Below are positions 17,789 through 26,926 of a DNA stretch of 64,000 nt, in pieces. Under the pieces are notes generated by a model. It was not told where the DNA came from. It saw only the letters and a program-made list of their open reading frames with translations, and searched no databases. Source of the DNA: Anderseniella sp963787895 (GTDB lineage: Bacteria > Pseudomonadota > Alphaproteobacteria > Rhizobiales > Aestuariivirgaceae); NCBI GenBank assembly GCA_963787895.1, contig CAWBEX010000008.1, forward strand, positions 310,001 through 374,000. The letters are read 5' to 3'. Each line of letters begins with the position of its first letter. Position 1 is the stretch's first letter. Made by a program: the position numbers and the translations under genes.

Positions 17789-18622
17789 ATGAAAACCTCC
17801 GCGAAACAATATTTTCACATGCATATGGTATCAGATGCGACCGGTGAAACCCTGAACACGGTCGCACGCGCTGCAACTGCTTACTACGCCGGATATCAGC
17901 CCATTGAACACATCTACACTCTTGTTCGAACCAGCAAACAGTTAGATAGGGTATTAGGGGAAGTAGAAAAACAGCCAGGGATCGTGCTATTCACGATTGC
18001 AGATGATGCCTTGAAGCATGAATTGCAAGCGCGCTGCGACGACCTGTCAATTCCATGCATCTCGATTCTTGATCCTGTTATCGCCAGTCTCGCAACATAT
18101 CTGAATGCCAAGTCAAAACCGAAAATTGGTGGGCAACATGTACTCAACGCAGAGTATTTTCAGCGAATTGACGCTCTGAACTATACGATGGCTCACGATG
18201 ACGGTCAGTTAGTCGAAGATCTCGAGTCTGCAGATGTTGTCTTGTTAGGGGTCAGCAGATCGTCAAAGACACCAACAAGTATTTACTTGGCAAACCGTGG
18301 AATCAAAACAGCCAACATTCCTCTGGTGCCAGGTATAGAGCCACCCTCAGTATTGAGAACACTCAAGCGACCTTTTGTAGTCGGCCTTATCGCAAGCGCT
18401 GACAGAATTTCGCAAATCCGGCGCCATCGATTGCTAACCCTGAATGAGGGTAGGGATACTTCCTATGCTGATCGAAAAGCGATCACCGAGGAATTGATCA
18501 ACATGCGCAAACTGTGTTCTGCAAACAGCTGGCCAGTGATCGATGTGACAAGGCGGTCAATTGAAGAAACCGCTGCAGCAATAATAAATCTGATACCGCG
18601 CAAGAATCTGGTCGACAATTAG
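17789..18622 (+). CDS. ppsR: Pyruvate, phosphate dikinase/PEP synthase regulatory kinase-pyrophosphorylase (DUF299)
   Basis: 277 aa. N-terminal FHMHMVSDATGETLN and the P-loop-like LLGVSRSSKTPTSIYLANRG (about 150-170) are typical of DUF299. Family members switch PPDK or PEP synthase off by ADP-dependent phosphorylation and on by phosphate-dependent removal. Which target is used here cannot be seen. It is the homologue of the gene (RP001-type) flanking the Caulobacter origin. First gene of a compact rightward operon: the maf ATG follows its stop directly. Confidence 0.93.
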   Translation: MKTSAKQYFHMHMVSDATGETLNTVARAATAYYAGYQPIEHIYTLVRTSKQLDRVLGEVEKQPGIVLFTIADDALKHELQARCDDLSIPCISILDPVIASLATYLNAKSKPKIGGQHVLNAEYFQRIDALNYTMAHDDGQLVEDLESADVVLLGVSRSSKTPTSIYLANRGIKTANIPLVPGIEPPSVLRTLKRPFVVGLIASADRISQIRRHRLLTLNEGRDTSYADRKAITEELINMRKLCSANSWPVIDVTRRSIEETAAAIINLIPRKNLVDN

Positions 18623-19228
18623 ATGAAACGAAGCAGTCTCATACTGGCCTCGAAGAGCCAGGCGCGAAAATTGATGTTGACCAATGCTGGCTACTCTTTT
18701 TCAGTACAGGCTTCTGATCTCAATGAAGCCGTACTGAAGAAAGATTTTCTTCGACATGACAATCAAGCCTCCAGTCTTGCTTTGCTGTTGGCGAAAGCGA
18801 AAGCACGAGATGTAAGTCAGCGCTTTCCCGCTGCATATGTCATTGGCTCTGACCAGATTCTCACTTGTAGTGGTAAGTTCTACAGCAAAGTCAAAACAAC
18901 TGAGGAAGCGGTTTTGCAGATCGAGAGTCTGCAAGGAAGAACACATCATTTGACTTCAGCGGCCGCAATTTTCAAAGATGGAAAATGCATGTTTGAAGGC
19001 GTAGATATGGCCAGCCTCCAGATGCGTCGTCTCACTACACCTCAAATCCATGACTATCTCAAACACGTCGGCAATAGCGTTCTGGGTTCAGTTGGTTGCT
19101 ACCAGATTGAAGGAAGTGGAATACAACTGTTTGACTCCATTGAAGGATCGAACTTTACCATAATGGGTATGCCACTCCTGCAACTACTTGCATACTTGAG
19201 AAATATCAAAATTGAGCTTCAGCAATGA
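18623..19228 (+). CDS. maf: Maf-family nucleotide pyrophosphatase
   Basis: 201 aa. N-terminal LILASKSQARKLML is the Maf phosphate-binding loop, GSDQ (about 74-77) holds the catalytic acidic residue, and GCYQIEG lies in the C-terminal half. Maf proteins hydrolyse non-canonical or canonical NTPs to NMP and have been tied to septum inhibition. Its start touches the ppsR stop and its end overlaps aroE by four bases, so the operon is translationally coupled. Exact substrate preference unknown. Confidence 0.9.
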   Translation: MKRSSLILASKSQARKLMLTNAGYSFSVQASDLNEAVLKKDFLRHDNQASSLALLLAKAKARDVSQRFPAAYVIGSDQILTCSGKFYSKVKTTEEAVLQIESLQGRTHHLTSAAAIFKDGKCMFEGVDMASLQMRRLTTPQIHDYLKHVGNSVLGSVGCYQIEGSGIQLFDSIEGSNFTIMGMPLLQLLAYLRNIKIELQQ

Positions 19229-20067
19229 TGCCAGATAGCAAGCTTTGCGTTCTTGGACATGGAATCGCATACAGTCGATCGCCATTGATACATGGCTATT
19301 GGATCAGGAAATACCGTCTCAATGCTGAGTACGGCATTTGTGATGTTGATGAGAGCGGACTTGAGGGAATCATTCAATTAGTTCGCGACGGTCGAATGCT
19401 TGGATGCAATGTTACGGTTCCATACAAGCAAAAGATTATTCAATTCCTTGACGAGCTTGATGAACCCTCTCATGCAACAATGAGCGTCAATACGATCTAT
19501 CAACAAGAGGGCAAACTGCGCGGAACTTCAACTGATGGACTGGGTTACCTCAACCACTTGAAAATCAACCATCCGGGATTTGACTTGGCGTCGAGCAAAG
19601 TGCTGATTCTTGGTGCAGGAGGTGCTGCAAGAAGCATCCTGGCAACGATGCTGGAAGCAGGTGTTTCTTCATTGGTTGTCGCAAACCGGACTAAGGCATC
19701 TGCCGAAGCTTTAATAAGTCTTGATCCAAAGCGTGTTTCAGCTCTCGATTGGGATCATCTAGCGCAAGATGTTCCTTCAGCTGATTTGTTGGTCAATACG
19801 ACGTCCCTGGGCATGACAGGGCGCCAATCCTTGGTGCTTGATGTGGCACTGACCAAGCCGTCCTGCATAGTCAGCGACATTGTGTATTCACCCTTGCAAA
19901 CCGAGCTGCTTGGAAATGCCATATTGCTGGGTCGGCCTGTCCTGGATGGGTTGGGCATGTTGTTGCACCAGGCAGTTGCGGGGTTTCAACTATGGTTCGG
20001 GATAACGCCTGAAGTGTCGGATGAATTGCGGCACATTGTAGAACAGGACCTGCTCTCCAATGGTTAA
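19225..20067 (+). CDS. aroE: Shikimate dehydrogenase
   Basis: 280 aa. Shikimate-binding S-R-S-P in HGIAYSRSPLIHGY, catalytic-site lysine in NVTVPYK and the NADP-binding GAGGAARSILATML (about 129-142). Reduces 3-dehydroshikimate to shikimate in aromatic amino acid synthesis. Two adjacent ATG codons (19225, 19228) could start it; the first overlaps the maf stop. Overlaps coaE by 8 bp. Confidence 0.96.
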   Translation: MMPDSKLCVLGHGIAYSRSPLIHGYWIRKYRLNAEYGICDVDESGLEGIIQLVRDGRMLGCNVTVPYKQKIIQFLDELDEPSHATMSVNTIYQQEGKLRGTSTDGLGYLNHLKINHPGFDLASSKVLILGAGGAARSILATMLEAGVSSLVVANRTKASAEALISLDPKRVSALDWDHLAQDVPSADLLVNTTSLGMTGRQSLVLDVALTKPSCIVSDIVYSPLQTELLGNAILLGRPVLDGLGMLLHQAVAGFQLWFGITPEVSDELRHIVEQDLLSNG

Positions 20068-20680
20068 AAAGAGCCCATTGAAGGTAGCTCTTACCGGATC
20101 AATTGCCATGGGCAAGTCTACGGTCGCACAAATGCTCCGGGATGCAGGAATACGGGTCTTTGATGCCGATGCTGAAGTGCATGCCATGTATGGTGTCGGA
20201 GGGGAAGCCGTACCACTTATTGCTGAGAGATTTCCGGCTGCTGTACGAGATGGCAAGGTTGATCGCGCTTTATTGTCCGCACTTGTGCTTGATAACGCTG
20301 CGGCTGTTGAACAACTGGAATCCATCGTGCATCCGCTGGTTCGCGAAAAGCAGCAAGCGTTTCTCGACAATGCTACAAGGCAGGATGCGTCAATTGTTGT
20401 GTTTGATATTCCGTTGCTGTTTGAAACGGGCAGGGCGGACAGTTTTGACATTGTTCTCGTTGTATCAGCTGCCGAGAGGGTACAGCGGGAGCGCGCCCTA
20501 GCGCGAACGGGAATGACTGAAGAAAAGCTTCAGGCAATTCTGAGTCGGCAAATGAGTGACAAGAACAAGCGAAGCAGAGCTACCCATACAATATTAACGG
20601 ATGTTCCGCTTGCCGATACACGGGCGCAGGTTCTTGCTATCGTGAATGAACTTCAAAGAACTGCAGGAAAACGCAAATGA
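20060..20680 (+). CDS. coaE: Dephospho-CoA kinase
   Basis: 206 aa. Walker A GSIAMGKSTVAQML (about 12-25), DADAEVHAMYG and a LID-type RQMSDKNKRSRA. Phosphorylates dephospho-CoA, the last step of coenzyme A synthesis. It sits between aroE and dnaQ with overlapping ends (8 and 4 bp), the same order seen around many alphaproteobacterial origins. Confidence 0.96.
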   Translation: MVKKSPLKVALTGSIAMGKSTVAQMLRDAGIRVFDADAEVHAMYGVGGEAVPLIAERFPAAVRDGKVDRALLSALVLDNAAAVEQLESIVHPLVREKQQAFLDNATRQDASIVVFDIPLLFETGRADSFDIVLVVSAAERVQRERALARTGMTEEKLQAILSRQMSDKNKRSRATHTILTDVPLADTRAQVLAIVNELQRTAGKRK

Positions 20681-21384
20681 TGCGTGAGATAGTGCTCGAT
20701 ACAGAAACAACTGGACTTGATCCTTACACCGGCCACAGGCTTGTCGAGATTGGCGCAATTGAACTGATCAATCATTTGCCCTCGGGCCGCTACTATCATC
20801 AGTACATAAACCCTGAGCGTGATGTACCTCAGGAGGCATTCGATGTGCACGGGTTGTCAAATGAATTCCTGTCTTCCAAGCCGGTGTTTAAGAATATCGC
20901 GACCGAGTTTCTGGAGTTCATCAAAGACGGTCTCCTGATCATTCACAATGCGCCGTTTGATTTGAAATTCCTGAATGCGGAGCTTTCCTGGATAAATTCG
21001 ACCCCCCTGTCATCTGAACAGGTCATCGACACCCTAGTACTTGCAAGAAAGCAATTTCCAATGGGGCCTAACAGCCTGGATGCACTGTGCAGGCGCTACG
21101 GGATCGACAATTCAAGACGCGACAAGCACGGGGCTCTTCTGGATTCTGAATTATTGGCTGATGTGTATATAGAGCTGATAGGTGGTCGTCAGACTGCAAT
21201 GAGCCTTACAACTGCAACTGCCACAGTCAGTCAGGAGAAAAGGATAAGTCAATCTCCAGTCGCAGTTCGCAAAACAGCGTTGCCCAAAAGACTTTCAGCA
21301 ATCGAAATCACCGAGCATGAACGCATGGTTCAAGAACTCGGTGAAAATGCCTTGTGGAAAGCAGCAGCCTTCAAGAAGGCCTGA
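20677..21384 (+). CDS. dnaQ: DNA polymerase III epsilon subunit (3'-5' proofreading exonuclease)
   Basis: 235 aa. DEDDh exonuclease motifs: Exo I VLDTETTGLDP, Exo II IHNAPFDLKFLN, Exo III with H-G-A-L-L-D-S-E. The C-terminal part after residue 180 would bind the polymerase alpha subunit. Removes misincorporated bases during replication. Last gene of the ppsR operon; convergent with secB (16 bp between stops). Confidence 0.96.
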   Translation: MMREIVLDTETTGLDPYTGHRLVEIGAIELINHLPSGRYYHQYINPERDVPQEAFDVHGLSNEFLSSKPVFKNIATEFLEFIKDGLLIIHNAPFDLKFLNAELSWINSTPLSSEQVIDTLVLARKQFPMGPNSLDALCRRYGIDNSRRDKHGALLDSELLADVYIELIGGRQTAMSLTTATATVSQEKRISQSPVAVRKTALPKRLSAIEITEHERMVQELGENALWKAAAFKKA

Positions 21385-21400
21385 TTGTGTAACCTGAAAC

Positions 21401-21904
21401 TCAGGACTTTTTCGCTTCTGCAGCGGCGCGTTGCTGATACATTGCAGCAAAATCAATTGGATCCAGCATCAATGGAGGAAAGCCGCCATTGCGGGAGACA
21501 TCAGCAATGATCTGCCTTGCAAAAGGAAAAATCATTCTTGGACACTCAACCAGCACGATGGGGTGCAAGGCTTCCTGCGGAATGTTCTCCAAGCGGAAAA
21601 TACCGGCATAGAGTAGCTCGGCAGCAAACACTATTCCATCTTTGCCAATTGCCTTTGCGTCGAGATGCAATTCGACTTCAAAGTCTGTTTCTGCTAGCGG
21701 CTTGGCGTTTACATTCACTGCGATGTTGATTTCAGGCTGTCCATCCTGTCCAGCCAGGGACTTGGGAGCATTTGGATTTTCGAAGGAAAGATCCTTGATG
21801 TACTGTCCAAGAATTTTCATTGAAGGCGCTGCTGCTGAAGTCCCGTTGCCGGTGCTCTTCGCAGGTGTTTCCGATTTGCTTGCCTTCTTGGCCGCCTTTG
21901 CCAT
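21401..21904 (-). CDS. secB: Protein-export chaperone SecB
   Basis: 167 aa. An alanine/lysine-rich N-terminus precedes the SecB core: ILGQYIKDLSFENPNAP, VELHLDAKA and LVECPRMIFPFARQIIADVSRNGGFPPLMLDPIDF. SecB keeps preproteins unfolded and passes them to SecA. Probably follows fxsA on the same strand, 119 bp apart. The 35-residue N-terminal extension is longer than in E. coli but usual for alphaproteobacteria. Confidence 0.97.
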   Translation of the reverse strand: MAKAAKKASKSETPAKSTGNGTSAAAPSMKILGQYIKDLSFENPNAPKSLAGQDGQPEINIAVNVNAKPLAETDFEVELHLDAKAIGKDGIVFAAELLYAGIFRLENIPQEALHPIVLVECPRMIFPFARQIIADVSRNGGFPPLMLDPIDFAAMYQQRAAAEAKKS

Positions 21905-22023
21905 GTCAAATGCCTCTACATGAGTGAAACGAGAATTTTGGTGTCAGCGTGGCTATCACGCTGGCTACATTCGTGCAAGTCGACTCTGCTTACTCTGTCA
22001 GTAGTGCCTATCAGGGTCTGGCA

Positions 22024-22521
22024 TTAGTGATGGGTTGCATTGTTGTTTTCAGCTTCATCATCGCGGGTAGATTTCTGACGTATCTCGATTGCTTCGCCTT
22101 CGATCACAATGCCGGCGCCCTCTTTGCTTTCACCTGGATCAGACCAACTTTTTGTGCTCGAAATTCCCGGTTTGATAAAGTTCCAGACGCGGCTTGCAAT
22201 CACTGAACGTATGGGCGGGATCAAAAGAGCAAACCCCATTGCGTCTGTTGCGAACCCGGGCGTAAGCAAAAGAATTCCGGCCACGAGAACACAAAATCCC
22301 TGAAGTATGGCTTCAACTGGCATCTTTCCTTGCTGAGCCGCCAATTGAACCTTCTGGATCGCGTCTATTCCCTGGCTACGCACGAGCATCGTACCCACAA
22401 TAGCTGTTAGGATAACCAGCCCAATTGTGGCAGGTATGCCCATCAATGATCCAACTTTGAGAAACAGCGCGATCTCGATGATGGGGACTATGACAAATGC
22501 TACAAACAGAAAAAGTCTCAT
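22024..22521 (-). CDS. fxsA: FxsA family membrane protein
   Basis: 165 aa. N-terminal membrane helices with the FxsA pattern PIIEIALFLKVGSLMG and TLVRSQG-like MLVRSQGIDAIQ, then a third hydrophobic stretch (GFCVLVAGILLLTPGFATDAMG). A charged cytoplasmic tail follows. E. coli FxsA affects exclusion of phage T7 by F plasmid; the normal role is unknown. Divergent from the timA-like gene, a conserved pair near alphaproteobacterial origins. Confidence 0.9.
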   Translation of the reverse strand: MRLFLFVAFVIVPIIEIALFLKVGSLMGIPATIGLVILTAIVGTMLVRSQGIDAIQKVQLAAQQGKMPVEAILQGFCVLVAGILLLTPGFATDAMGFALLIPPIRSVIASRVWNFIKPGISSTKSWSDPGESKEGAGIVIEGEAIEIRQKSTRDDEAENNNATHH

Positions 22522-22591
22522 ATAAATCTCATTCGTTGCCGTTATCGTTTCATAACTGTCCGCAGAATTTCAGATCACGTCCGCCATGGCA

Positions 22592-22621
22592 TTGTCGTTT
22601 TGCGCAAACAGGCCCTATATA
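22592..22621 (+). promoter_or_regulatory. Possible sigma70-type promoter for the timA-mltA-smr-xre operon
   Basis: TTGTCG and TATATA are separated by 18 bp in the fxsA/timA divergent gap, about 70 bp before the timA-like ATG. Its position argues for the ATG at 22694 rather than an in-frame ATG at 22586 upstream of the promoter. Confidence 0.4.
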
Positions 22622-22693
22622 TGGGGATCAACCATACGGTCACGACTATCTTGCACTCAGCCAAAGTGTATCAGACAGGAAGAAAACTCAGTC

Positions 22694-23422
22694 ATGAATC
22701 AGGTCTTTGACCCCTTCAACATCATTATAATTGCAGTTGCAGTCATCATTTTCTTCCGGTTGCGGTCGGTCCTCGGCACTCGGACGGGAAACGAGGAGCC
22801 ATTTGATCCATTTGCCGGAGATTCAGAAAATACCGCCGATGCGCGTGAAGACAATGACAATGTGGTGCCACTGCCAGGCAGAAACAAGCAAAAGCCAAGA
22901 ATCGAAATCTCCGATGATGACGATTTGGAAGAACGCAAGCCCGTATGGCAGGGGTTTGCAAAGAAGGGTTCCGCTGTTGCCAAGGGCATTGAGAAACTGG
23001 CAGAGGCAGATCCGCAATTTTCGCCCAAAGAGTTCCTGGACGGCGCCAAGATGGCCTACGAGATGATCGTGTCGGCTTTTGCCGAGGGTGACAAGCAGAC
23101 GCTCAAACCGCTTTTGTCTCGGGAAGTCTATGAGGGATTTGTTTCCGCAATTGATGATCGGAAGAAAAACAATCACATTCTGGAATCCCGTTTTGTCGGT
23201 ATCAACAAGGCAGACATCGTAAAACTCGATATGCCCGGCAACATGGTGCAGATTTCAATCCGCTTTGTCAGTGACCTCATTACCGCCACACTGGACAAGG
23301 AAGGGCGAGTTGTCGACGGCGATCCGAACGAGATTCAGGAGATTACCGATGTATGGACTTTTGAGCGTCAGATTGGTGCCCGCGACCCTAACTGGCGCCT
23401 GATCGCGACAGAGGCAGACTGA
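22694..23422 (+). CDS. Tim44/TimA-domain membrane-anchored protein
   Basis: 242 aa from the ATG at 22694. One N-terminal membrane helix (about 9-23), an acidic low-complexity linker, then a Tim44-like domain (about 95-240: SPKEFLDGAKMAYEMIVSAFAEGD through VWTFERQIGARDPNWRL). Alphaproteobacterial members are relatives of mitochondrial Tim44, which recruits the Hsp70 import motor. In bacteria the role is poorly defined, probably membrane-associated. Head of a four-gene run (timA-like, mltA, smr, xre) with short or overlapping junctions. Confidence 0.88.
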   Translation: MNQVFDPFNIIIIAVAVIIFFRLRSVLGTRTGNEEPFDPFAGDSENTADAREDNDNVVPLPGRNKQKPRIEISDDDDLEERKPVWQGFAKKGSAVAKGIEKLAEADPQFSPKEFLDGAKMAYEMIVSAFAEGDKQTLKPLLSREVYEGFVSAIDDRKKNNHILESRFVGINKADIVKLDMPGNMVQISIRFVSDLITATLDKEGRVVDGDPNEIQEITDVWTFERQIGARDPNWRLIATEAD

Positions 23423-23430
23423 GGATTGTC

Positions 23431-24609
23431 ATGCTGTCTGCAAGATCGCTTGGAGTCGTTGCAAGTTTGCTTGCGGGCTCATTGATTGCCATGACTGATG
23501 TAGCAGCTGCCCAATTCAAGCTTGAAAAAGTGAATTTTCCGGATCTGTCAGGTTGGCGGCGAGACAATCACCAGGAAGCTCTGCAAGTACTGGTCAATGC
23601 ATGCAGCGAACTGGCCGCAAGCGGTGTTGGATTTTCCCGCAAGGCAGTTTTCTCAGGCACACGGAGTGACTGGCTTCCGGTATGTGAACAAGCGCGTCAG
23701 ACTGTATCGACCAACAGCAACCCAAGAAGCTTTTTTGAAAGCACACTGGTGCCGCTTCGGATCATTGGAAGCATTGGTCAGATTACCGGGTATTTCGAAC
23801 CAGAGTACGAGGGTAGTCGCTTAAGGACCAAAAGTTTCTCTGTTCCGGTTTTGGCAAGACCGGATGACCTGACCAAGCTGCCGGCGCGCGACGTAAGCCG
23901 TCTGGATCTGACCTATGGCCGCATCGTTAACGGCAGGGGCGAGCCATACCTCACTCGGAAAGAGATCGAACAAGGTGCACTGGAAGGGCGCGGACTCGAG
24001 ATCGCATATCTGAAATCCTGGGAAGATCTGTTCTTCATGCAGGTACAGGGTTCAGGCAGGTTGAAGCTGCGGGATGGCAATACCATCAGGTTGGCCTATA
24101 GCGCCAAGTCGGGCTTGCCTTACACTTCCATCGGCAAAGTACTGATAGAGCGCGGGTTCATGACGCGGCAAGAGATGTCTATGCAGGCGCTTCGTAAGTG
24201 GCTTCAGGACAATCCTCAGCAGGCGCGGGAAATCATGTGGCGTAACGAATCCTATGTTTTCTTTCGAGAACTGAAGGGCCACGGCACAGTATCGGGACCT
24301 GTTGGTGCGCAGAAATTGCCTTTGTCACCATTGCGCTCGCTGGCTGTTGATCGGGCCTTTTGGGCGTTAGGTGTGCCGGTATGGGTGTCCACCTCAATCT
24401 ATGTAAATGGCAGGTTGGAGGAATTTGACCGCATCATGGTGGCGCAGGATACTGGTTCTGCCATTCGCGGCCCCCAACGCGCTGACATATTCATGGGCAC
24501 CGGCCAGCAGGCGGGACTTGATGCCGGGTTGATGGATGAGCAGGGTTTACTCCATTTGCTTGTGCCACCTTCCTTGGCAAAAAGGCTTGTGCAAAAGTAC
24601 GGTCAATGA
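23431..24609 (+). CDS. mltA: Membrane-bound lytic murein transglycosylase A
   Basis: 392 aa with a Sec signal peptide ending near VAAAQF; no lipobox is visible, so it may be periplasmic rather than lipid-anchored. MltA domain motifs: GYFEPEYEGS, LRDGNTIRLAYSAKSGLPYTSIG, and the 3D domain with catalytic aspartates in AQDTGSAIRGPQRADIFMGTG. It cleaves glycan strands of peptidoglycan forming 1,6-anhydro ends. Starts 8 bp after the timA-like stop and overlaps smr by four bases. Confidence 0.95.
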   Translation: MLSARSLGVVASLLAGSLIAMTDVAAAQFKLEKVNFPDLSGWRRDNHQEALQVLVNACSELAASGVGFSRKAVFSGTRSDWLPVCEQARQTVSTNSNPRSFFESTLVPLRIIGSIGQITGYFEPEYEGSRLRTKSFSVPVLARPDDLTKLPARDVSRLDLTYGRIVNGRGEPYLTRKEIEQGALEGRGLEIAYLKSWEDLFFMQVQGSGRLKLRDGNTIRLAYSAKSGLPYTSIGKVLIERGFMTRQEMSMQALRKWLQDNPQQAREIMWRNESYVFFRELKGHGTVSGPVGAQKLPLSPLRSLAVDRAFWALGVPVWVSTSIYVNGRLEEFDRIMVAQDTGSAIRGPQRADIFMGTGQQAGLDAGLMDEQGLLHLLVPPSLAKRLVQKYGQ

Positions 24610-25238
24610 AGAAGCGTCGCCAAGCCATACCCACCTCTAATTCAGGAAAGCTACGGACATTTGACCATGAGTTGTGGGAGCGGGTTGCCAGCACAGTTAC
24701 CCCGCTTATCCCGTTACAGCACAAGAAGTATCACGGTTCGGTGCAGACTTCTGCATCACCAGGTGCTGTTGGTCGTTTGAAGCCCTGTAGACCTGCAAAG
24801 ACGGAGTCAGTCAAAAAGGCTGCGTCACTGCCAAGCCCGGCAACCATAAAACCCGGAGGCGGGCTTGATCGCCGATTGCAACAGAAGATGTCGCGCGGCA
24901 ACATGGACATAGACGCGCGCCTCGATCTCCATGGCCACTCGGTAGAACAGGCACGTGGCGCTCTTCGCAGTTTTTTGTACAAGTCGCGGGAACGAGGCTC
25001 GCGAAATGTTCTGGTCATAACCGGCAAGGGAGATTCTCCATTTACCCGGCACACTCTGCATGCAACAGACGTATTTCATGCACCAGAACGAAAGGGCCGG
25101 TTGCGGGTCGAGTTGACGCGCTGGATGCAGGAACGCGAGTTTTTGGACCAGGTAGTCGGCTTTCAGCCTGCGCATCCACGTCATGGCGGAGGCGGTGCAT
25201 TCTATTTGCGGCTCAGGCTGAAGGGCAAAGGTTCATGA
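24606..25238 (+). CDS. Smr/MutS2 C-terminal-domain protein
   Basis: 210 aa. A basic N-terminal region (about 1-100), then a Smr domain with LDLHGHSVEQA (about 101-111), LVITGKGD and the C-terminal GGGGAFYLRLR. Smr domains nick DNA or RNA in some proteins; the stand-alone alphaproteobacterial type is uncharacterised. Joined by ATGA overlaps to both mltA and the XRE regulator. Confidence 0.9.
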   Translation: MKKRRQAIPTSNSGKLRTFDHELWERVASTVTPLIPLQHKKYHGSVQTSASPGAVGRLKPCRPAKTESVKKAASLPSPATIKPGGGLDRRLQQKMSRGNMDIDARLDLHGHSVEQARGALRSFLYKSRERGSRNVLVITGKGDSPFTRHTLHATDVFHAPERKGRLRVELTRWMQEREFLDQVVGFQPAHPRHGGGGAFYLRLRLKGKGS

Positions 25239-25615
25239 CACCGTTTGGTGAGAAAATACGTCAACTGCGCAAGCAAAAGGGCGTGTCGATGAAACAGATG
25301 GCTCAGGCAATCGGCGTGAGTGCTCCTTATTTGTCGGCACTGGAGCACGGCAAACGGGGTCAACCAAGCTGGTATCTGGTGCAACGCATAGTAACCTATT
25401 TCAACATCATCTGGGATGACGCCGAGGAACTGACCCGTCTTGCACGCATATCACATCCAAGGGTGGTGATAGATACTTCCGGGCTTTCATCTACTGCAAC
25501 TGAACTGGCAAACCGGTTATCAGTCATGATCGCTCAACTGGATGAGAAAACACTGCGCCATTTCCTCAGCGAATTGGAAACATCGAGTGAAAAGCCATCT
25601 TCCATTATAGAATGA
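25235..25615 (+). CDS. XRE-family helix-turn-helix regulator
   Basis: 126 aa. Cro/C1 helix-turn-helix at about 8-62 (IRQLRKQKGVSMKQMAQAIG, then VSAPYLSALEHGKRG). A short C-terminal region with IDTSGLSSTATELANRL has no recognised ligand domain. The gene is fused operonically to smr and mltA, a conserved set near alphaproteobacterial origins, so it may regulate envelope genes or its own operon; that is inference. Overlaps the hslU 3' end by 11 bp, tail to tail. Confidence 0.9.
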   Translation: MTPFGEKIRQLRKQKGVSMKQMAQAIGVSAPYLSALEHGKRGQPSWYLVQRIVTYFNIIWDDAEELTRLARISHPRVVIDTSGLSSTATELANRLSVMIAQLDEKTLRHFLSELETSSEKPSSIIE

Positions 25616-26912
25616 ATTTTGAAAGATCAGTGTTGCGCGCAAGATCGCCGATATGTTTTTCAACGAAAGCCCTGTCTAGCACGACAGATTCACCACCTCG
25701 ATCTGTTGCTGTGAAACTCACGTCTTCCAGTACACGCTCCATGATTGTATGAAGCCTTCGCGCGCCAATGTTTTCGATGGATGAGTTTACCTCAGCTGCG
25801 ATATTCGCAATGGCTTCGACGCCATCGTCGGTGACTTCCAGTATCAGGTTCTCTGTCGCCATGAGTGCAACATACTGCTTCACAAGGCTTGCTTCCGGTT
25901 CTACGAGAATGCGCCTGAAGTCCTCTCGGCTAAGCGCGCTGAGCTCTACACGGATCGGTAGCCGACCCTGTAGTTCGGGCAAAAGATCCGATGGCTTTGC
26001 TACATGAAATGCGCCCGAAGCAATAAACAGGATGTGGTCAGTTTTCACTGGTCCGTACTTTGTGCTGACAGTAGTGCCTTCGATTAACGGAAGCAGGTCA
26101 CGCTGCACTCCTTCTCGGCTTACGTCAGCTCCTTGCCGTTCGGAACGAGCTGTCACCTTGTCGATTTCATCAAGAAAAACTATGCCGTTGTTCTCTACCG
26201 CGTCTATTGCGTCAGCTGTAATCTGCTCTTGATCGATCAATTTGTCAGACTCTTCCGGCATCAGGATTTCATGACTGTTTGAAACTGTCATGCGCCGGGT
26301 CTTGGTACGCTGACCGAATGCCTTGCCGAACATGTCCGATAGATTGATCATGCCTACCGATGATCCAGGCATGCCTGGAATGTCCATCGATGGCATGGAC
26401 CCGCTGGTATCCACGACCTCCAGTTCAATTTCCTTTTCGTTCAATTCGCCGCTGCGTAGCTTTGCTCGAAAACTGTCCCGCGTCGTCTTTGAAGCTCCCG
26501 GGCCTACCAGCGCATCGAGCACGCGGTTTTCTGCATTCTGTTGCGCCTGGGTTTCAACGTCTTTGCGCTTTGATTCTCGCGCCAGGCCAATACCAGCTTC
26601 AACCAGGTCTCGAATGATTTGTTCGACATCGCGTCCGACATACCCGACCTCGGTGAACTTCGTGGCTTCAACCTTTATGAACGGTGCGTTTGCCAACTTT
26701 GCCAGACGTCGGGCAATTTCGGTCTTACCGACGCCGGTGGGGCCGATCATCAGAATGTTCTTTGGCATCACTTCATCGCGAAGTGAAGGGTCGAGTTGCT
26801 TGCGCCGCCAGCGATTGCGCAAAGCTATCGCTACCATGCGTTTTGCATCGGTTTGACCGACAATGTGCCTGTCCAGTTCAGAAACAATTTCACGCGGTGA
26901 GAAGTCGCTCAT
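25605..26912 (-). CDS. hslU: ATP-dependent protease ATPase subunit HslU
   Basis: 435 aa. AAA+ unfoldase: Walker A IGPTGVGKTEIARRLA, the pore loop EVGYVGRDVEQI, Walker B IVFLDEIDKV, sensor and C-terminal SKFIL, whose tail docks into HslV. The I domain (about 110-230) contains SMDIPGMPGSSVGM. Pairs with HslV to degrade misfolded or regulatory proteins in the cytoplasm. 14 bp downstream of hslV, one heat-shock operon. Confidence 0.98.
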   Translation of the reverse strand: MSDFSPREIVSELDRHIVGQTDAKRMVAIALRNRWRRKQLDPSLRDEVMPKNILMIGPTGVGKTEIARRLAKLANAPFIKVEATKFTEVGYVGRDVEQIIRDLVEAGIGLARESKRKDVETQAQQNAENRVLDALVGPGASKTTRDSFRAKLRSGELNEKEIELEVVDTSGSMPSMDIPGMPGSSVGMINLSDMFGKAFGQRTKTRRMTVSNSHEILMPEESDKLIDQEQITADAIDAVENNGIVFLDEIDKVTARSERQGADVSREGVQRDLLPLIEGTTVSTKYGPVKTDHILFIASGAFHVAKPSDLLPELQGRLPIRVELSALSREDFRRILVEPEASLVKQYVALMATENLILEVTDDGVEAIANIAAEVNSSIENIGARRLHTIMERVLEDVSFTATDRGGESVVLDRAFVEKHIGDLARNTDLSKFIL

Positions 26913-26926
26913 TTGCGGGTGAAGTC

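Noticed and set aside
22586..22693. Longer N-terminus for the Tim44-like protein from ATG 22586
   Set aside because: The extra 36 residues would begin upstream of the likely promoter and show no family similarity.
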